DNA of 64,000 nt from Unio delphinus (GCA_029339505.1 JAQISU010000155.1:17502001-17566000); one strand, 5' to 3'. Shown: positions 31,000 through 61,371, numbered from the stretch's first letter. Translations and numbers: made by a program. Notes: generated by a model from the sequence alone, not told the origin.

Positions 31000-33900
31000 T
31001 GTCCTGAGAGGGGGTAACACCTCGGGCTGGCTAAACACTCTTACTCCTTCGGGGGAGGCTCGCCCACCTGTGGAAACACACTTGACACTCAACTCTCACC
31101 TGTGGATCCAAGAAGCTGTGGCAAGCGCAGCGAACCACAAAAAGGAAAACGGCCTCGACTGGCCGGCTAAACCAGGTTGAGAGTAGCCGACGGGTTTTAC
31201 ACCCTCGGTAAGTTAGGCTTTGTCTACCTAACATGTGAAGACTGTATTCGGCATTCTGAGCGGTGGAACCATCAGCTGATCAACGGACAGAAAGGCGATT
31301 ATCAGCAAAGCGCCGTGGTGTGCTAAGAGCACGACGAGAGACATAGGACGTCCAGGTCATCCAATGCACTCAACTTTATCTCGACAATGTCGTACTGCTG
31401 GACCCAGATGATTTTGAGTGAGAGAGTGTGGTCGACAAACTGCGCCACTCTTCCTCACTTAAAACAGTCACCACGGAAATAATTCTTGTCATCCACCCTA
31501 TCCCATTTCATCACCCACTAAAGTCCTGTGGCGACAGGCAAGCGACGAAGCTGCAGGTATGGGTACACTGGCATCCGTATTCGCAAACCTGCAAACAGCC
31601 AGCTCAGGCCATTAGGGTGGTTCACCACTGTCATATATCAGCAGTAGAGTTCGGCAGCCCGATGCGTGACAGAGCAGCCCTCTTAAGGAATGCACATATC
31701 ACCTCCCTGGCATGACGAATGGGCTATAGAAGATGTCCTTAACATTGCCTCCTCTAAACTTCCCTAGCCAGCATAATGCGGCTGGCGGTGACCCTACTTT
31801 AGCTGTTAAAATACATAAAAGAAAATGAAGATTGTTCCTCTCACACTTGGCGCATGCAATGTGCAAAACTTAATGGACAGAGACGATTTGTAAAGACCCC
31901 CGAGGCGAACCGTTCTAAAAAGAAAGAAACTCGCAAGATACAAAGTGAACATCGTTGGCTTTAGCGAGAACCGACTTGCATTAGTAGATGAACTCTGTAA
32001 AAAAAGGTTCCGGATTCCCTTTCATTTTAGAGCGGCCGAGGAAGTGAAAAGCGCCGTGAGGCTGGTGTCAGCTTTGCAGTGATTGGCAAATTGCCTGGAC
32101 CTCCCAAAGGGAGTAAACGACAGATTCATGACCATGAAAATCCCCCTCTTGTCTGGACGAAAGCGCCTTGCCATCATAATTTGTTATGTTCCAACCATGA
32201 CCAACCCAGATGAAGTGAAGGTCATGTTCAAAGCAGCTGGTTCAGACTCCATCCCAGCTGAAGTCTACAAGGAAGGGGACACAACCCTGATAGAAAGGCT
32301 CCACCAACTGTGTTACTGGTGTGGCAACAAGAGACGATGCCCCAGGAAATCAGGACGCATCCGTAATCCACCTGTATAAGCGCACAAAGGGAAACACCAG
32401 GCCTGCGACAACCACTTGGGTATTTCCTTACTCTCAGTTGCTGGAAGGACACTCGACAGAATTCTACTAAACCGCATCACTACACACCTTGACCAGGGAC
32501 TACTGCCATAAAGCCAGTGTGGATTCCGAAAAGAACGTGGGCGTATAGACATGGTGTTTGTTGCGAGGAAGCTACAAGAGAAATATGAAGAGCAAAACAC
32601 CAGGCTTTTTTTATCCATCTACGTCGACTTGACAAAGGCCTTTGATACTGTCATCGTAGAAGCTTCCAGAAGGTAATAACCAAGTACGTTTGCCCATGAA
32701 AATTTGATATCTGTGGTACAGCATTTCCAGGATGGCATTCAAGTTCGAGTCCGGGATAATGGAGAGGCATATGTCATTCCCAGTAACCAATGGCGTCAAG
32801 CATGGTTGTGTTCTGGCACCGACACTGTTTAGTCTATTGTTCTCCGCCATGCTGACTAATGCTTTCAGAGACGAAGAATTTTAGATTCGGCATCAGGTAC
32901 CATACAGATGGAAAACTATTCAATTCCAGGAGGCTTCAAGCGAAAACCAAGGTCATAAACAGCATCAGGAATTAAGTCTTTGTTCATGACTGCGCCCTCA
33001 ATGATAGCTCAGATGCCAACCTGCATTGCAGCTTTGACAAGTTCTCCAGCTCCTGCACAAGCTTTGGTCTCACCATCTGTACCAAGAAGACTGAAGTCCT
33101 GCATATAGCCGGCCCCTGGAAAGCTCTATGTTAAGCACAACAGCACCAGCAACGGCCAAAGTTTCAACGTAGTGATCGGCTCCTACCTTGGCAGCACACT
33201 GTCACGGAATATAACTGTTCACGACGAACGAGATATAATTTCGCATTGCCAGAGCCAGTGCAACTTTCGGCAGATTGTATGCCAATGTCTGGAACAGAAG
33301 AGGCATCAGCATCCAGACCTAACTAACGGTATAGAGAGCACTTGTGCTCCCCACACTACTTTACGCATGCGAAACGTGGACGGTGTACCAACGTCACTTC
33401 ATGAAGCTGAACCACTTTCACACCACAAGTCTCATGCAAATCCTCAATATCATGTGACAGGACAAGGTTCCAGACACTGAGGTATTCTCCCAAGCAGGTC
33501 TCCCCAATATCCACACCATCCAGGTGCAGTGCCAGCTACGCTGGGTAGAACATGTTGTATACGTGCCAGATCACCTGCTACCTAAGAGACTCTTCTAAGG
33601 CGAGTTAAAGCAAGGACAGCAATCCCACTGAGCTCAGAATAACTGCTTTAAAAGCAATCTGCAAACTGCAGTGAAAGCATTCAACATAAACCCTGATTCG
33701 TGTGAGCAAACAGCAAGTTATCGAGTCACTTGGCGTTCCTCTGTGCACAAAGGCTCCAAATTTTGCCAATCTAGCAGTACAGCAGCTGAAGAGGCATGCC
33801 AGAAAAGCACGTGCCATCAACCTCCTGGAGATGTCCTACTCAACCCCTGCTCATTATGTAAACGAACATTCCATGCATCAGTTGGGCTCATCAGCCACCT

Positions 33901-34030
33901 GCACTCACACAGAACAGAACCAGCCCTTCTAACCCTCGGATGCCTAGAGACGTACTCGTCGAATCGACGGACGAGCAACAACTGATTGGAGCTATCTGTC
34001 CAGTATAGTCCATACACAATATGTTTACAT
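31000..34030 (+). mobile_element. Non-LTR retrotransposon, nearly end to end but internally deleted and decayed
   Basis: A GC-richer leader (31000-31820) is followed by an endonuclease start with PLTLGA and SENRLA codons (31826-31985) and TMTNPDEVK (about 32200). The sequence then jumps directly to AAGSDSIPAEVYK (32233), so the rest of the endonuclease and the linker are deleted. Reverse transcriptase follows with YVDLTKAFDTV (32622) and NGVKHGCVLAPTLFSLL (32793), then TKKTEVLHIAGPW. The end has a C2H2 finger CSLCKRTFHASVGLISH (about 33860). Several stops and shifts make it inactive. It resembles RTE/Jockey-type elements; the clade is uncertain. Confidence 0.85.
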
Positions 34031-34291
34031 GCACGTGTGACCTACCGTAAATCTCAAAGAACGCATTTGCAAATGTAATATGATAAGGAGATGTTTTATA
34101 AATTGGAAACTATTTCGGGGACAATGCTTGATAGCCGGAGAATATATTTAATTGATGCCATCGTTTCTTATACAAAATACTGGGGTTTATCTGATCAATG
34201 ACTGAAACCTAACTTTCGTATTTTGCTGTCATTTCTGTTTATTTCACTAAGCAATAGAGGATTAGTTAACGGTCGAAACTTCGCTCGTCTC

Positions 34292-34430
34292 CAGTGGCGT
34301 ATTAAGAGGGGGTGGGTAAAGAGGCGGTAGCCTCGATGGTAGCCTGGGGCTTCTCAGGTCTTGAAGGTGCCCAACCCCCATTGAGCCATCAAAGTTTCCC
34401 TGGGCGCCATTTATCATTCGTACACCACTG
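34292..34430. mobile_element. hAT-type MITE (139 bp) with 8-bp target duplication
   Basis: Ends are CAGTGGCGTA and TACACCACTG, imperfect inverted repeats with CA...TG tips. The flanks CTCGTCTC (34284-34291) and CTCGACTC (34431-34438) match at 7 of 8 bases, as expected for hAT insertion. There is no coding capacity. Confidence 0.8.
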
Positions 34431-34438
34431 CTCGACTC

Positions 34439-35440
34439 GCATAACAACACTTTAAACAAACACTCAATAGTTCCTTAGGTGATATAGTTATGACTTTTTT
34501 TTGTAAACTTCAGTTTGACCTGACTCTTTTCATTAACACCTGATAAATAAAGAAAAAGATGTTTCTATTTTTGACTTAGTTCCAGAAATCACTCAGACAA
34601 GTAAGCAACCTTCTATTTTTATGTTTTTCTCGGAGTAAAATGACTAGTTTTTATCAAGGCCATATTGGGAGTACGCGACTGTAGATATGCAAACAGACTC
34701 AGATTTGCAATTCTGGGTTTTCAGAAATTGCTCAGTAGTTAACTTTAATAGTTATGATTACAGAGATAGTTTTAGTTGAAATAAAAACACTTCGACGACA
34801 AGTGTTTTCCTCTGTTGTGACCAGATTTTTTAGTTTCATTTTAATTTTTCTTTAAACTTTTGTATTCTAAAAGAGTACATTACTCTGGAAATATTTGTGC
34901 TCAAAATTAATTTTTGGACAAAGACAGTTTTTGAAGTTTTATTCGGAATTCAAACACCGGATTATTTTCTGTGGTTCAACAGAGAAGTGTTGACACTTCG
35001 GTACTATACAGGCTACATCATACGTCGTCGTCTTCTCTTTTGGATTTCGTAAGGGATGGAATTAAAATTCATTACATTTTATTACTAGGAATTCTAATAT
35101 TTAGTTATAGCATTATTCTTGGGTTATTTTTTTAATTTGATTCTTAAATGCGTAAGTTCTTTTTTTTTCTTCATTTTTACTTTGTCTTTCAAGGGAAATA
35201 AATTATCTGTTAAATTTTACAAGGCGTGGTGATCAAAGTAGGCACATAACCCTCTAGACCTTTGTTAAGTATTTCATTTATTCCCGCAATGTGGGTATGT
35301 GAGAAAACCAGGGACGCATCCCCTCCCCCGAATTAGCATGTTCTGTAAACTTGTTGTAGCCTATTTATGAAAATTAATAAACCAGTCAAGTTTTGCCGCA
35401 CCCCCACCCCCCGAAAAAAAATACTTAAATGACGTCCCTA
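34439..35440. other. No recognisable gene
   Basis: AT-rich sequence with short homopolymer runs. Nothing else recognised. Confidence 0.5.
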
Positions 35441-35565
35441 GAGAAAGCTTGTCCGTAGCTTCTCGTGGGTCGGTGGTTCTTTCTGAGTTTTTCCTCCACC
35501 ATTTATACTGGTCGCCGTGTATATCGATCGTATGCTGAAAAATGGCGTTAAACCCTACAATAGCA
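35441..35565 (+). mobile_element. SINE family 2, 5'-truncated
   Basis: AGCTTCTCGTGGGTCGGTGG and AATGGCGTTAAACC match the 3' half of the SINE at 29457-29693; the tRNA-like head is missing. Confidence 0.8.
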
Positions 35566-36044
35566 ACATTTTTTTCCCGATAGATGGTTTACTGTAGATT
35601 GGCATCTCTCTTTGTTTTCTTTGCTTGCTGATTTTTCTATCTAGATCTGTTTTTGTCATTCATGTTTGAAATCAATCTGTGTTTATCCAATTCTCTTTGG
35701 GGTTTAAAAAATAATCAAAGAAAGAGAATAAAAGTAAAGCACAGTGTTATATCAACAGGTGATGCACGAGTAATCATACTATTTGGAAGAATGGTGTTAT
35801 TTTATATAATTATAGTTCTAAGACAAAATCTATGATTCGCGTTAAATTAACGTGTATACACTTCTAGAAAGATATATTTGAAAATGACTTTAATTGAGCT
35901 TGAAAATTGTCACGTTTCAGAAATAAAATAGAACCTCACCACAATACGAATATACTTGATGTTCCCTTAAATTAAAGATGTTATTTTACGATGGCAAAAA
36001 GACTCGTACTTCGAATTAAACATAATTAATTTTATGCAATTTAA

Positions 36045-36205
36045 TATGTCTCACAAGAGACTCCAAAATCAATTGGTTTCAATACCAGTAGAGCGTCGTA
36101 TAATATACGAGCTTATGCGATGGTCGTTGTCCGTAAATAACTGTTTTCAAGATGTTGGTTATAAATTTATTATATTTGGTTCTTTAAAGCGATTGTAAGT
36201 TTACA
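36045..36205 (+). repeat. Dispersed repeat, partner of 30600-30765
   Basis: Contains AATACCAGTAGAGCGTCGTA and GAGCTTATGCGATGG, matching the reverse complement of the 30600 copy. Family unknown. Confidence 0.7.
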
Positions 36206-36459
36206 TTAACAAAATTATATTCTGTTTGTCTTTCTTAAAAGGGTTTGATTAGTTTCCTACCTAACATATTTTTGAACATTTCTACTACCTTTTTAATAAT
36301 TTACTTAGTAATGTTTATTGCAATCAAAGTTAAATATCAATATATTTAGTCCTCCTTAATACATTTATTATATCTAAGAGGGTTCTTTCCCCTTTAATTC
36401 TGCAGTTACATTTCTTCACAACAGGAACAAGCTTTACAAGATAAAATGACGCTCGTAAT

Positions 36460-36865
36460 GGTATCACGGTAACGATTGTTTATCCATAGACCTCCATGCT
36501 AATCTTTTGTGAAATAAATATACTTTCTATTGTAATTCAGCATGCATATTACACACTGTCACAGAGAACGATCTTAGATTGTTAATTGACAAGGACAAAA
36601 CCAGATACTCCAGTACATTTAAGAGAGATAACTCTGCTGGAACTAGACAGGGCTACGAGTTATCTAGTCACAACAGACCAAATTTCACCTTGACATCCCA
36701 CATTTAAAAAAAAAAAATTATTAAAAAATTACAAAATATGATTTAGATATGAATTAACTTAATGTCACATGTTGCCAAGAGGCTTGACCTTTTTTTAAAG
36801 CCTAACAGAAAGTACATCTCTTACATAATCAACCAATCACAGCTGTTGTTGTTTATTTCTGAATG
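36460..36865 (+). repeat. Unclassified dispersed repeat D, about 405 bp
   Basis: Matches the reverse complement of 44455-44859 across its whole length at about 75-80%. Conserved words include GACAAGGACAAAACCAG, GGAACTAGACAGG and AAAATATGAT. No ORF, tRNA-like head or terminal inverted repeat was recognised. Confidence 0.8.
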
Positions 36866-37494
36866 TAAGACATTAAAGTTAAGCTCCGCCTACCTGGGTG
36901 GTCCTTCGGAGTCGCCGTTAGATGGAATTTCAACAGATACGTGTGTACATAATAAAGTCCATAGGTAAGATGTATAAAAGTGCATGTCTCCTGTATACTA
37001 AGATGGAAATGGTTCTTACACTTTCAAATTACAATGTTTATAACAGTATGTAATCACTTATACACAAGTCAAAAAACAAAAATCGTGAAGATGAAGATCT
37101 GTGCTTCTTCTTCTACTGATTCCATCTTACAAACTGCACAGATCCAGATCTGCCGACGCGTTATGTGGTGACTGATCTGGGTCTGTGCAGTTTACAGTAG
37201 GATTCGTCTTCTATACAAGCATATACTGTATCAAGGAGGACTCGAATTAAATTTTGCATGAAACCGTTTTTACTGTAATCGCCACTAATTAAATCAGTCC
37301 AAAATGAAAGTTTTCGCTTCATTCGCGCATATAAATGGATCCGTTTTGAAGGTCTGTGTCAGTAATGAACTAAAAAGAAGTTCTGTTAAATGATATGCCT
37401 CGCCCTTTTCGATTAAATAGTAAATAATCCAAAATATGGAATAGGAAGTATAGAAAAAAATGTGAGTCATTTATACATGTATGACTTAATAAAT

Positions 37495-37496
<2 letters not shown>

Positions 37497-37556
<60 letters not shown>
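37497..37556. repeat. (GA)n microsatellite
   Basis: About 30 GA units. Confidence 0.95.
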
Positions 37557-37558
<2 letters not shown>

Positions 37559-37799
37559 AAACATTCATTCGGTGCCCACGACCCCTTTACACGGGACGTT
37601 ATATTGCATTGTATATTGCTTTCAAGCAAAGGATCAGAACTACTTTGCGCCCAAGAATATGTATTATTTAGTGCATGTACCTGTCTATTTCATGTCATTC
37701 GCAATAACAGTCAATATTTTGTGTTACCACGGAATATAACACGACAGCATTAAAATATACTTTATGATAAGGAACGCTATTACTGTCTTCCGTTTTTGA

Positions 37800-38600
37800 C
37801 TTTTATATATGCAGTACTTTTTAATTATGTAATACATATTTCATTATATGTGATGCATATTCCATTATACTGTGTGCAGATTTGGTTATATTCCATTATA
37901 TGTGGTGCATATCTCATACTACGTAGTGATTTTTTCATTAAACGTTGTGTTTTTCCCGTTCTGCGTGATGTTTATTTCAATATACTGTACGTTTATGTTG
38001 TGGATTTCATTATACGTAGTACATATCCCATCATGAGTGGTGCATTATCTATTTTACTTGTACATATTCCATAATACATTGCAAGGCCGGACCTGCTATA
38101 GGGGCCCAGAGGGCCGCCCCTCCCCCCCCCCTTTTAAAAAAACACAAAACATATTCACTGCTTTTAATTAAAGATGCAAAGGGGGTTCCGAATTTTTTTT
38201 TTATTTATTTTTTTTTTAAATAATTTTTTTTAGTGTTTTTAAAACATTGCAGTTTTTAGTCACTTTTGTTAGATCCCTTTTTCAAGGTTCAGATAGCACC
38301 AGATTGCACCATTTTGCATCCTTGAAAAAAAAATTTACGGGGGGAGGGGCATGTCCCCGGACCGCCCTAGAAGGCTCGGCGCTTCGCGCCCTCGCTTAAC
38401 CCAATAACAAGTTTCCCCCCCCCCCCCCTGAAAAACTTAGGTCCGGCCCTGCATTGTGCTTATTTCCTTGTTCGTGGCTCATATTCCATTTTACGCGGTG
38501 CCTTTTACACTATACGTGGTGCATATTACGTTCTACGTGGTACATATTCCAATATACGTGATACATTAAACTTCATATGTAATGCTTTTCTACATTATAC
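37800..38600. repeat. Degenerate CATTATACGTGGTGCATATTC array
   Basis: Imperfect units of about 21-24 bp run on both sides of an inserted element at 38082-38451. Units often contain the ATTATACGTGGTGCATAT core with substitutions. Similar units occur at 9690 and 24060. Confidence 0.75.
38082..38451. mobile_element. Non-autonomous terminal-inverted-repeat element (370 bp)
   Basis: Ends are CAAGGCCGGACCTG and TAGGTCCGGCCCTG, inverted with CA...TG tips. A 5-bp direct repeat CATTG flanks both sides (38077-38081 and 38452-38456). The interior has G and C runs and CGGCGCTTCGCGCCCTCG. It split the surrounding CATTATACG array. It is hAT-like in its ends, but the target duplication is shorter than the usual 8 bp. 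Confidence 0.75.
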
Positions 38601-38609
38601 TAATTCAGT

Positions 38610-39344
38610 AATATGATTTCCGCTACTCCAACGGACATTACCGAGTACCACCAAAGATGGACTGTTTTTATGCTTCAAATGTTTACCTGTGTAAATTCAG
38701 AGTTTCCTAGACAAAAATGAAAACGATATTAATAATGTTCGAGTCGTTGTTTGATGTAGTTTCGATTATGATGCGAATTAACACAGTTGGGGACAGAGTC
38801 CGACTGAAGGAAAAATTTAAACATCTGAATGAAGATAGCAAACATAAGAGTGATTTACCCTCTGCGTCGGAGCAATCTACCATATGCGTCAAGCAAACGT
38901 CTTAGCAGGTTTGATTCCAGATATTCACCATAAAATGAAGACGTTCACGTAAGTTATATCAGTATTTTCTTGAAATAGTTTAATTGTGGATTCAATTGGG
39001 AACCGTGTTTGGAAATATATAGGTTGTTAAGGTAAACGAAGATGAGTCGCAGGCCAGAATATTTTATTGATTACACCCTTATGTGTTCCCAATAAGGTTT
39101 TACTAACCTGTACACAATCGTTATTCCCTTGTTTTGTTCAAATAGATCGTTTTAAATTTGAAATATTTTCTACTTGTTAAGCATTTATCCACAGCGAAGT
39201 CCCAATATGTCAGTGAGATCATAGGCGCACCGCGCTGGGCGCAAAAGGCGCGAAAGCACTCCCTTTTTCGATCAATACGTTTCTTTCACTTTGAGAAAAT
39301 TTCATTTGTGTCAGAAGGAAGGTGGGCTATATAATGTAACTGCT
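38610..39344. other. No recognisable gene
   Basis: A short ORF pair on opposite strands near 38710-38900 has no motif. Nothing else recognised. Confidence 0.5.
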
Positions 39345-40035
39345 GTGTTTCAGAAAGCCATTGTGGATTCCGATAAGAACGTAGGACTATCGACATGTTT
39401 GCTGCGAGGCACCTACAAGTGAATGTCAATAGCGAAACACCGACCTTTTCGCCATCTAGGTCAACTTGACAAAGCGCTTTGACACTGTCAGCAGAGAAGG
39501 CTTGTGGAAGGTAATGGCCTATGACGGATGCCCGAGAAAATGTATATCCATGGTACAGCCATTCCGCGACGGTATGCGGGTAGGAATCAAGGACAGTGGA
39601 GACACTTCTCAGTCATTCCCAGTAACCATTGGCGTCAAGCAGGAATGGTGTTCTGGCATCGATACTGTTCAGTCTAGTCTTCTCCGCCATGATGACTAAT
39701 GCTTTTAGAGACGCGAAGCTTTGAGTCTGTATCAGATACCGTACAGATGGAAGACTATTCAATACCAAGATGCTTCAAGCGAAAACCAAGGATATGACAG
39801 ACACCATAAGGAGTTTCTTTGCTGATGGCTGCTCCCTCAATGTTGGCTCATACCCCGACCTGCAATACAGCGTTAACAAGTTCTACAGCTCCTGTACAAG
39901 CTTTGGTCTACCCATCTGTACCAAGAAGACTGAAGTCCTGCATCAGCCGGCCCCTGGAGCCCTATGTTGAGCCCAACATCACCGTCAACGGCCAAAAACT
40001 CCACGTGATCCGTAACGATGAGCGCGTTAGACCAT
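39345..40035 (+). mobile_element. LINE fragment, same family as 31000-34030
   Basis: Reverse transcriptase codons in shifting frames: CGFR-like start, LTKRFDTVSREGLWKVMA (39463), FPVTIGVKQ (39622), RRLQ-like and SLNVGSYPDLQ, then CTKKTEVLHQPAPGA (39920) and ITVNGQKLHV (39980). It is truncated at both ends. It preserves segments also present in the 31000 copy. Confidence 0.85.
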
Positions 40036-40391
40036 TGGGCCACTTGGGGCCCCTGTCAAGCAAGTAGTTGACATAAACTGATTGCATACACTTCATTTAA
40101 CTAGGTACTTAAAGATAAAATTCTGCTGGATTCAGTGTGTGTGTGTGTGTGTCGTACAACACCTAACCGAACCATATGATCGTAAATACCGTCTGATCTA
40201 GGTGATGTGATTTCAAAAGCAGGTGACACTGATATGAGTTTGCAGTTGTGGCTATCAAGCACATTGCATGCAATATTTTAGTGACTGCATTAATCTATGT
40301 CAAGAGTAATTTATGTATGCTTCTTTCTATTTGCTACTGTTCAAGTTTATCACTTTCAGTGTGAAAATTCAGAATCTGACTATGTTCACAA

Positions 40392-40564
40392 CAACGTTCC
40401 CTCTAAGCTGCGCGCGCAACTGCTCAGGCATTCCCGCGCAGCTGTATTGTCAATCCAACGTTCAATTTTGCTCAATAAAACGTTCAATTTTGCTCGTTTC
40501 CGTAATGTTTGCACAATGCAGAGAGCACTGCGCGCACATCTACCATTCGCTTAGAGGGAACGTG
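40392..40564. mobile_element. hAT-type MITE (173 bp), copy 1
   Basis: Ends are CAACGTTCCCTCTAAGC and GCTTAGAGGGAACGTG. Perfect 8-bp target duplications GTTCACAA lie at 40384-40391 and 40565-40572. The interior has GCGCGC-rich subterminal inverted stretches. No coding capacity. Confidence 0.9.
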
Positions 40565-40572
40565 GTTCACAA

Positions 40573-41868
40573 AGACATTTCAAAAGATTAGATTATTGTA
40601 GATTTATTGACAGACGATAATACCAGGTATCCTCAGAAAGATTTAAAAACAAAGACGATTTAAAATTTAAAAAATGAGTGTTTGTTCCTTGACAACTAGT
40701 GATGAAATAACAAAAAATATACAATGATGATAGTTGACCACAATCTTTAACAAAACTTTTGATTCTCAGTGACGTCATTTCAATTTGTTTTGGGGACGGG
40801 GGGGGGGGGGGTTAAAACATGACGTAATTGTTAATTTTCGTATATAGGCTACATCAGTTTTACAACACATACAATTTGGGGGGGGGGGGGACGTGACACT
40901 CTTTTCAAGAGCAATTCAAAAGTGGTGCAAAAATGGTGAATTTTGTATCATATACTTTTATGTGAGAATGTCAATTTGTGCTACTTGACCTACTGTCAAA
41001 CTGAACCGAAATTTAAGTGTACTAAGATGCATCCTTGAATCTCAAATTGCTTTTAAAACATAAAGATGATTTTTTTTTTCGTTAGGTGTTTTCTTGGTAT
41101 AGCAATTTGTATTTAAATAATCCGGTTGCCAAGTATCTTGAAGAAATATCATTGCTCTAATTTGTAGAAATACCAAATTGACTATATCAATTTATTCACT
41201 AAAGTTGTATTTTCTCTTATGGATTGAAAAAATATCCAGATAAAAGAACAAAATAACTTAATTCATGAAAATATATTACTTTTCTTTGTTTCTTGGGAAC
41301 ATATTTGATCAGGTTTTATGCTATCTGCATTAAGTATGTTGAGAATATTATCTAAGCAGATCTTAAAGAAGAAAATATGTTGCTTAGGTCAAGAGTAGAC
41401 ATTACCAGTGTTATTTCACCCTTTTGTGACAGTTTCATGAAGTTAAACACCACTAAAATTAATTATAGGAATGGTCAGAGATAGTCCAGCTTTTGTTGAA
41501 ACAAAGCGTGCGGCCAGTGGAAACAGCTTTTCTTTGTCTGAGGTCAGTTGGGAAAATAAAAAGTCATCTCGATTAGAAAAAGATGGTTTATATCATTAGG
41601 TCAAATATAACCACAATTTAGATACATCAGCACAGTTGGGTTGTTGTGAGCGGACTTCACCGTCAGTCTACCTTTTCATTATGCAGTATGGATATTGACC
41701 GTTCGATGACCTAGGCTTTGTGGGTTTGAGAGCAGACACCAGACATTGATATCGAATACCATGTTGGGAACAGTGAATGCATTTGAAAAACCTGTGACAG
41801 TAAGGTTAGTCTGAGTTGGTTGTACAGTCTGAATACACGAGACAACATTCAGCTAAGATTAACCATTA
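40573..41868. other. Region upstream of the dioxygenase gene
   Basis: Contains two G runs near 40800 and 40878. No gene recognised. The promoter and 5' untranslated sequence of the dioxygenase gene are expected in the last few hundred bases, but no clear core element was identified. Confidence 0.5.
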
Positions 41869-58275
<16,407 letters not shown>

Positions 58276-60090
58276 AAAAAAATTGCCACTACAATTTTAT
58301 GCAAACCTGTGAATCTGGTCTCCAAGACCGTATTATGATCCCTAAGCTGTAAGTGGCATTGATTAAATCGAATATATTATATAACGGATTTCAGTGAATA
58401 TCATGCTGAATAGTCCTGTAGTTGCATATGGACTGTAACTAATTTTTTAAAGAGTAATGTTTCATTTAAACTTGATATCTTATTTAGGTACTTTGGTCAC
58501 AAAATGTCATGATCTGTTACAGACTTTTGTTCTGTAAACATTTGAAGCACAATTATGGGATTTGTCAGAAGCGACTGACATTTTGTGATTGATAATACAT
58601 TCAAGACCATAAAGCAGTTCTATAAAGATGCAACATAATTATATACCTTGCATTTATCATCGATCAATTTATGAGTTGTAATTTCATTGTCAGTTAATTG
58701 AATATACATGTACATTTATGTCAATAATTTTCATGCCGACTGTTAAATTAATAATCAAGTTTACATTATTAAATTAATCCGTACCGAAAATCGTTATATT
58801 TTCATTGATTAAACTTACAGTTGTACATTTTTTGAAACTGAATGACCTGTAATTTCTCATTTTTTCTACTATACTTTTCATAATATCATGCATTTGCAAG
58901 AACAAAAAAGTCAAAAATCTTAGGTTGTATGCCATATTAAACACGTACATTCGTCATTGTAGTTATTTCTCCTGTATGTGACAGCTGAACATTATTATTC
59001 ACATGATCATTTCTGATAAAATCATTATGACTTATTTTATATTTCATAAGAAGATGAGGTGAATAACATTCTTATACTTAAATAAGTGCTTTCACGAAAT
59101 TTAAAAAGAAAAATAACATGTATTTTTAAAAACGTTTTGTAACGTAGAATGGTAACGTATGTGTCGTAGTGTAAAACACGGATATATTTTAAAGTTCAAA
59201 CAACTTAAATGTACACTTTTGTGTGTAATTAAAAAGGCCTGAATTTATATGGAGTCTCATATAGAAAATAATATTTTTAGCCGATGAAAGCGAGGACTCC
59301 GCTCACGTGTACTGTTTAAGGAACGTGTGTATTTCACTAACGTAAAGTAAATGCATTGTTAATTAATTCCATTTCGACATCAGACATTTTGAATATTCAA
59401 CCCATAAATAATCTGATATAGAACACGGCGTCATTTCATAGAACGTGCATGCTTTAACGCTTTTGTTTCAGACAAAACTGCATTGCATACAAGGAGTTTT
59501 CGTCTGACAAGATTCCGTCTTGTGATCAGATATAAATTTGTACACCTCGGTATCGGCTCTTTTACTTGGACTTAATTCCTTAGGTTCTGGCAATAGTCAA
59601 AGTATTTTGCTTAGTCGCTCAAATTTAGTATTTTTGTCTTTATCTTACGTCTCAAGTTTAAAACATCAAATTTCAGAATACCTATATTTTTGTGCGCATG
59701 CACAAGAGCCCTACGCTTGATCATCTGAAACATTTTCCTTTGTTACTTTTAGTGAGTATGTGTCAGCGACATTGATTTGTGCCTCATTAGTGAATTTGGG
59801 TGTCAAAAGCAATTAATCGATGCAGCTTCAATTTTAACGTGTTTCTCCAATCTAACCACATCTTCAGTAAAGGATTGTCAAGGCTTGTGAAATATATTCT
59901 AATATGTGATGTATGAAAAGTGTGCGTGTGTGTGTATATATATATATATATTTCTGTATGTATGTGTGTGTGTGTGTGTGTGTATGTTGATATGTATGTG
60001 CATTCAAGCTGGTGACTCTTATATGTATACGGGCTGATGTAGTTTGCTTTGTTTCACTTTATCCCTTTCAGGTAATTCTTATCTTTCACA

Positions 60091-60091
<1 letters not shown>

Positions 60092-60168
<77 letters not shown>
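60092..60168. repeat. (TG)n(GA)n compound microsatellite
   Basis: TG units pass directly into about 23 GA units. A shorter TG/TA patch lies at about 59923-59983. Confidence 0.95.
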
Positions 60169-60169
<1 letters not shown>

Positions 60170-60395
60170 CAATCATTCGTACAGTCTTTGCATGTGTGTA
60201 TATTTGTTTTAAAAAATAACAGCTTACAAGGGAGGAAAGATAATGTGTACCATAATTAAGACTAGTAATCAGTTTATTCATTTCTAATTTGTTTGGAGTA
60301 AAGGAGGAACTATCATTGACGATACTGAATAAAACATAAACTTAACTGGTATGAGGTTGATGTTGCAGCAACTAAACTGGCAAAATAAAATGCTC

Positions 60396-60517
<122 letters not shown>

Positions 60518-61359
60518 GCTTGGGCTCGAATAAGCAGCAACACAGAGTGAAAACTAACAAGCTTGTAAAACTTTAACAAACAAATTTATTAAGTACAATT
60601 ATTTTCATAAGAAAATAAATAAACTTACAGTTTTAGAGAATCAAATCCAACATTAATCCAATATAGAATTCACAAAAATAATCCACTAATGGAATTGTAA
60701 GAGTCCTGATAAATAAATGTTCTTATAGTTCCAGGTTCGATACTTGACGATGTAATCCAAAATGGCTGACAATGTCACGTGATGCAGTTCTTGTTTTTAT
60801 AATAATAATCCAAATGAAAATTATGAGCACATATTCTTTTCCAGATAAATAAAATAATTCGTCTTGCTTCAACGAATTGACACAAATTCCAATACAACTA
60901 AAAGCACAACTATTAATTTAAATCCCAGAGATTTCTACTAAATTATTTACACCCAAACAATAATTTAAATACCTATTTTTACGTAAACAAGAGATCACGT
61001 GATTTTCCAGAAGGTCACAGAAAGAACGTACGATCATAAAAATACGTACGAATGGAATGACCCAAATGAAAATAAACCATTTCTCATCCCCCAAGAACTA
61101 AAAATAAAAAGATGTCCTTGGATTTAGCTAATCGTTTTAGAAGCTTGTTGACACTCTCTGAAGCAGGGTCAGAAATGAGGTCAACAAGCAAGGTCACACC
61201 TGTGTTTACAAATAGAGTCTAGGTCAGCCTGAATGTTCCAGAATAGATATCTCCCAATTAATGAATTTTAATGACAAATTTGAATTTGACAATTATAAAT
61301 AAATAATTTAAATCCAATAGACTTATATGCATGTACATAGATGTATGTATATATATATA

Positions 61360-61371
<12 letters not shown>

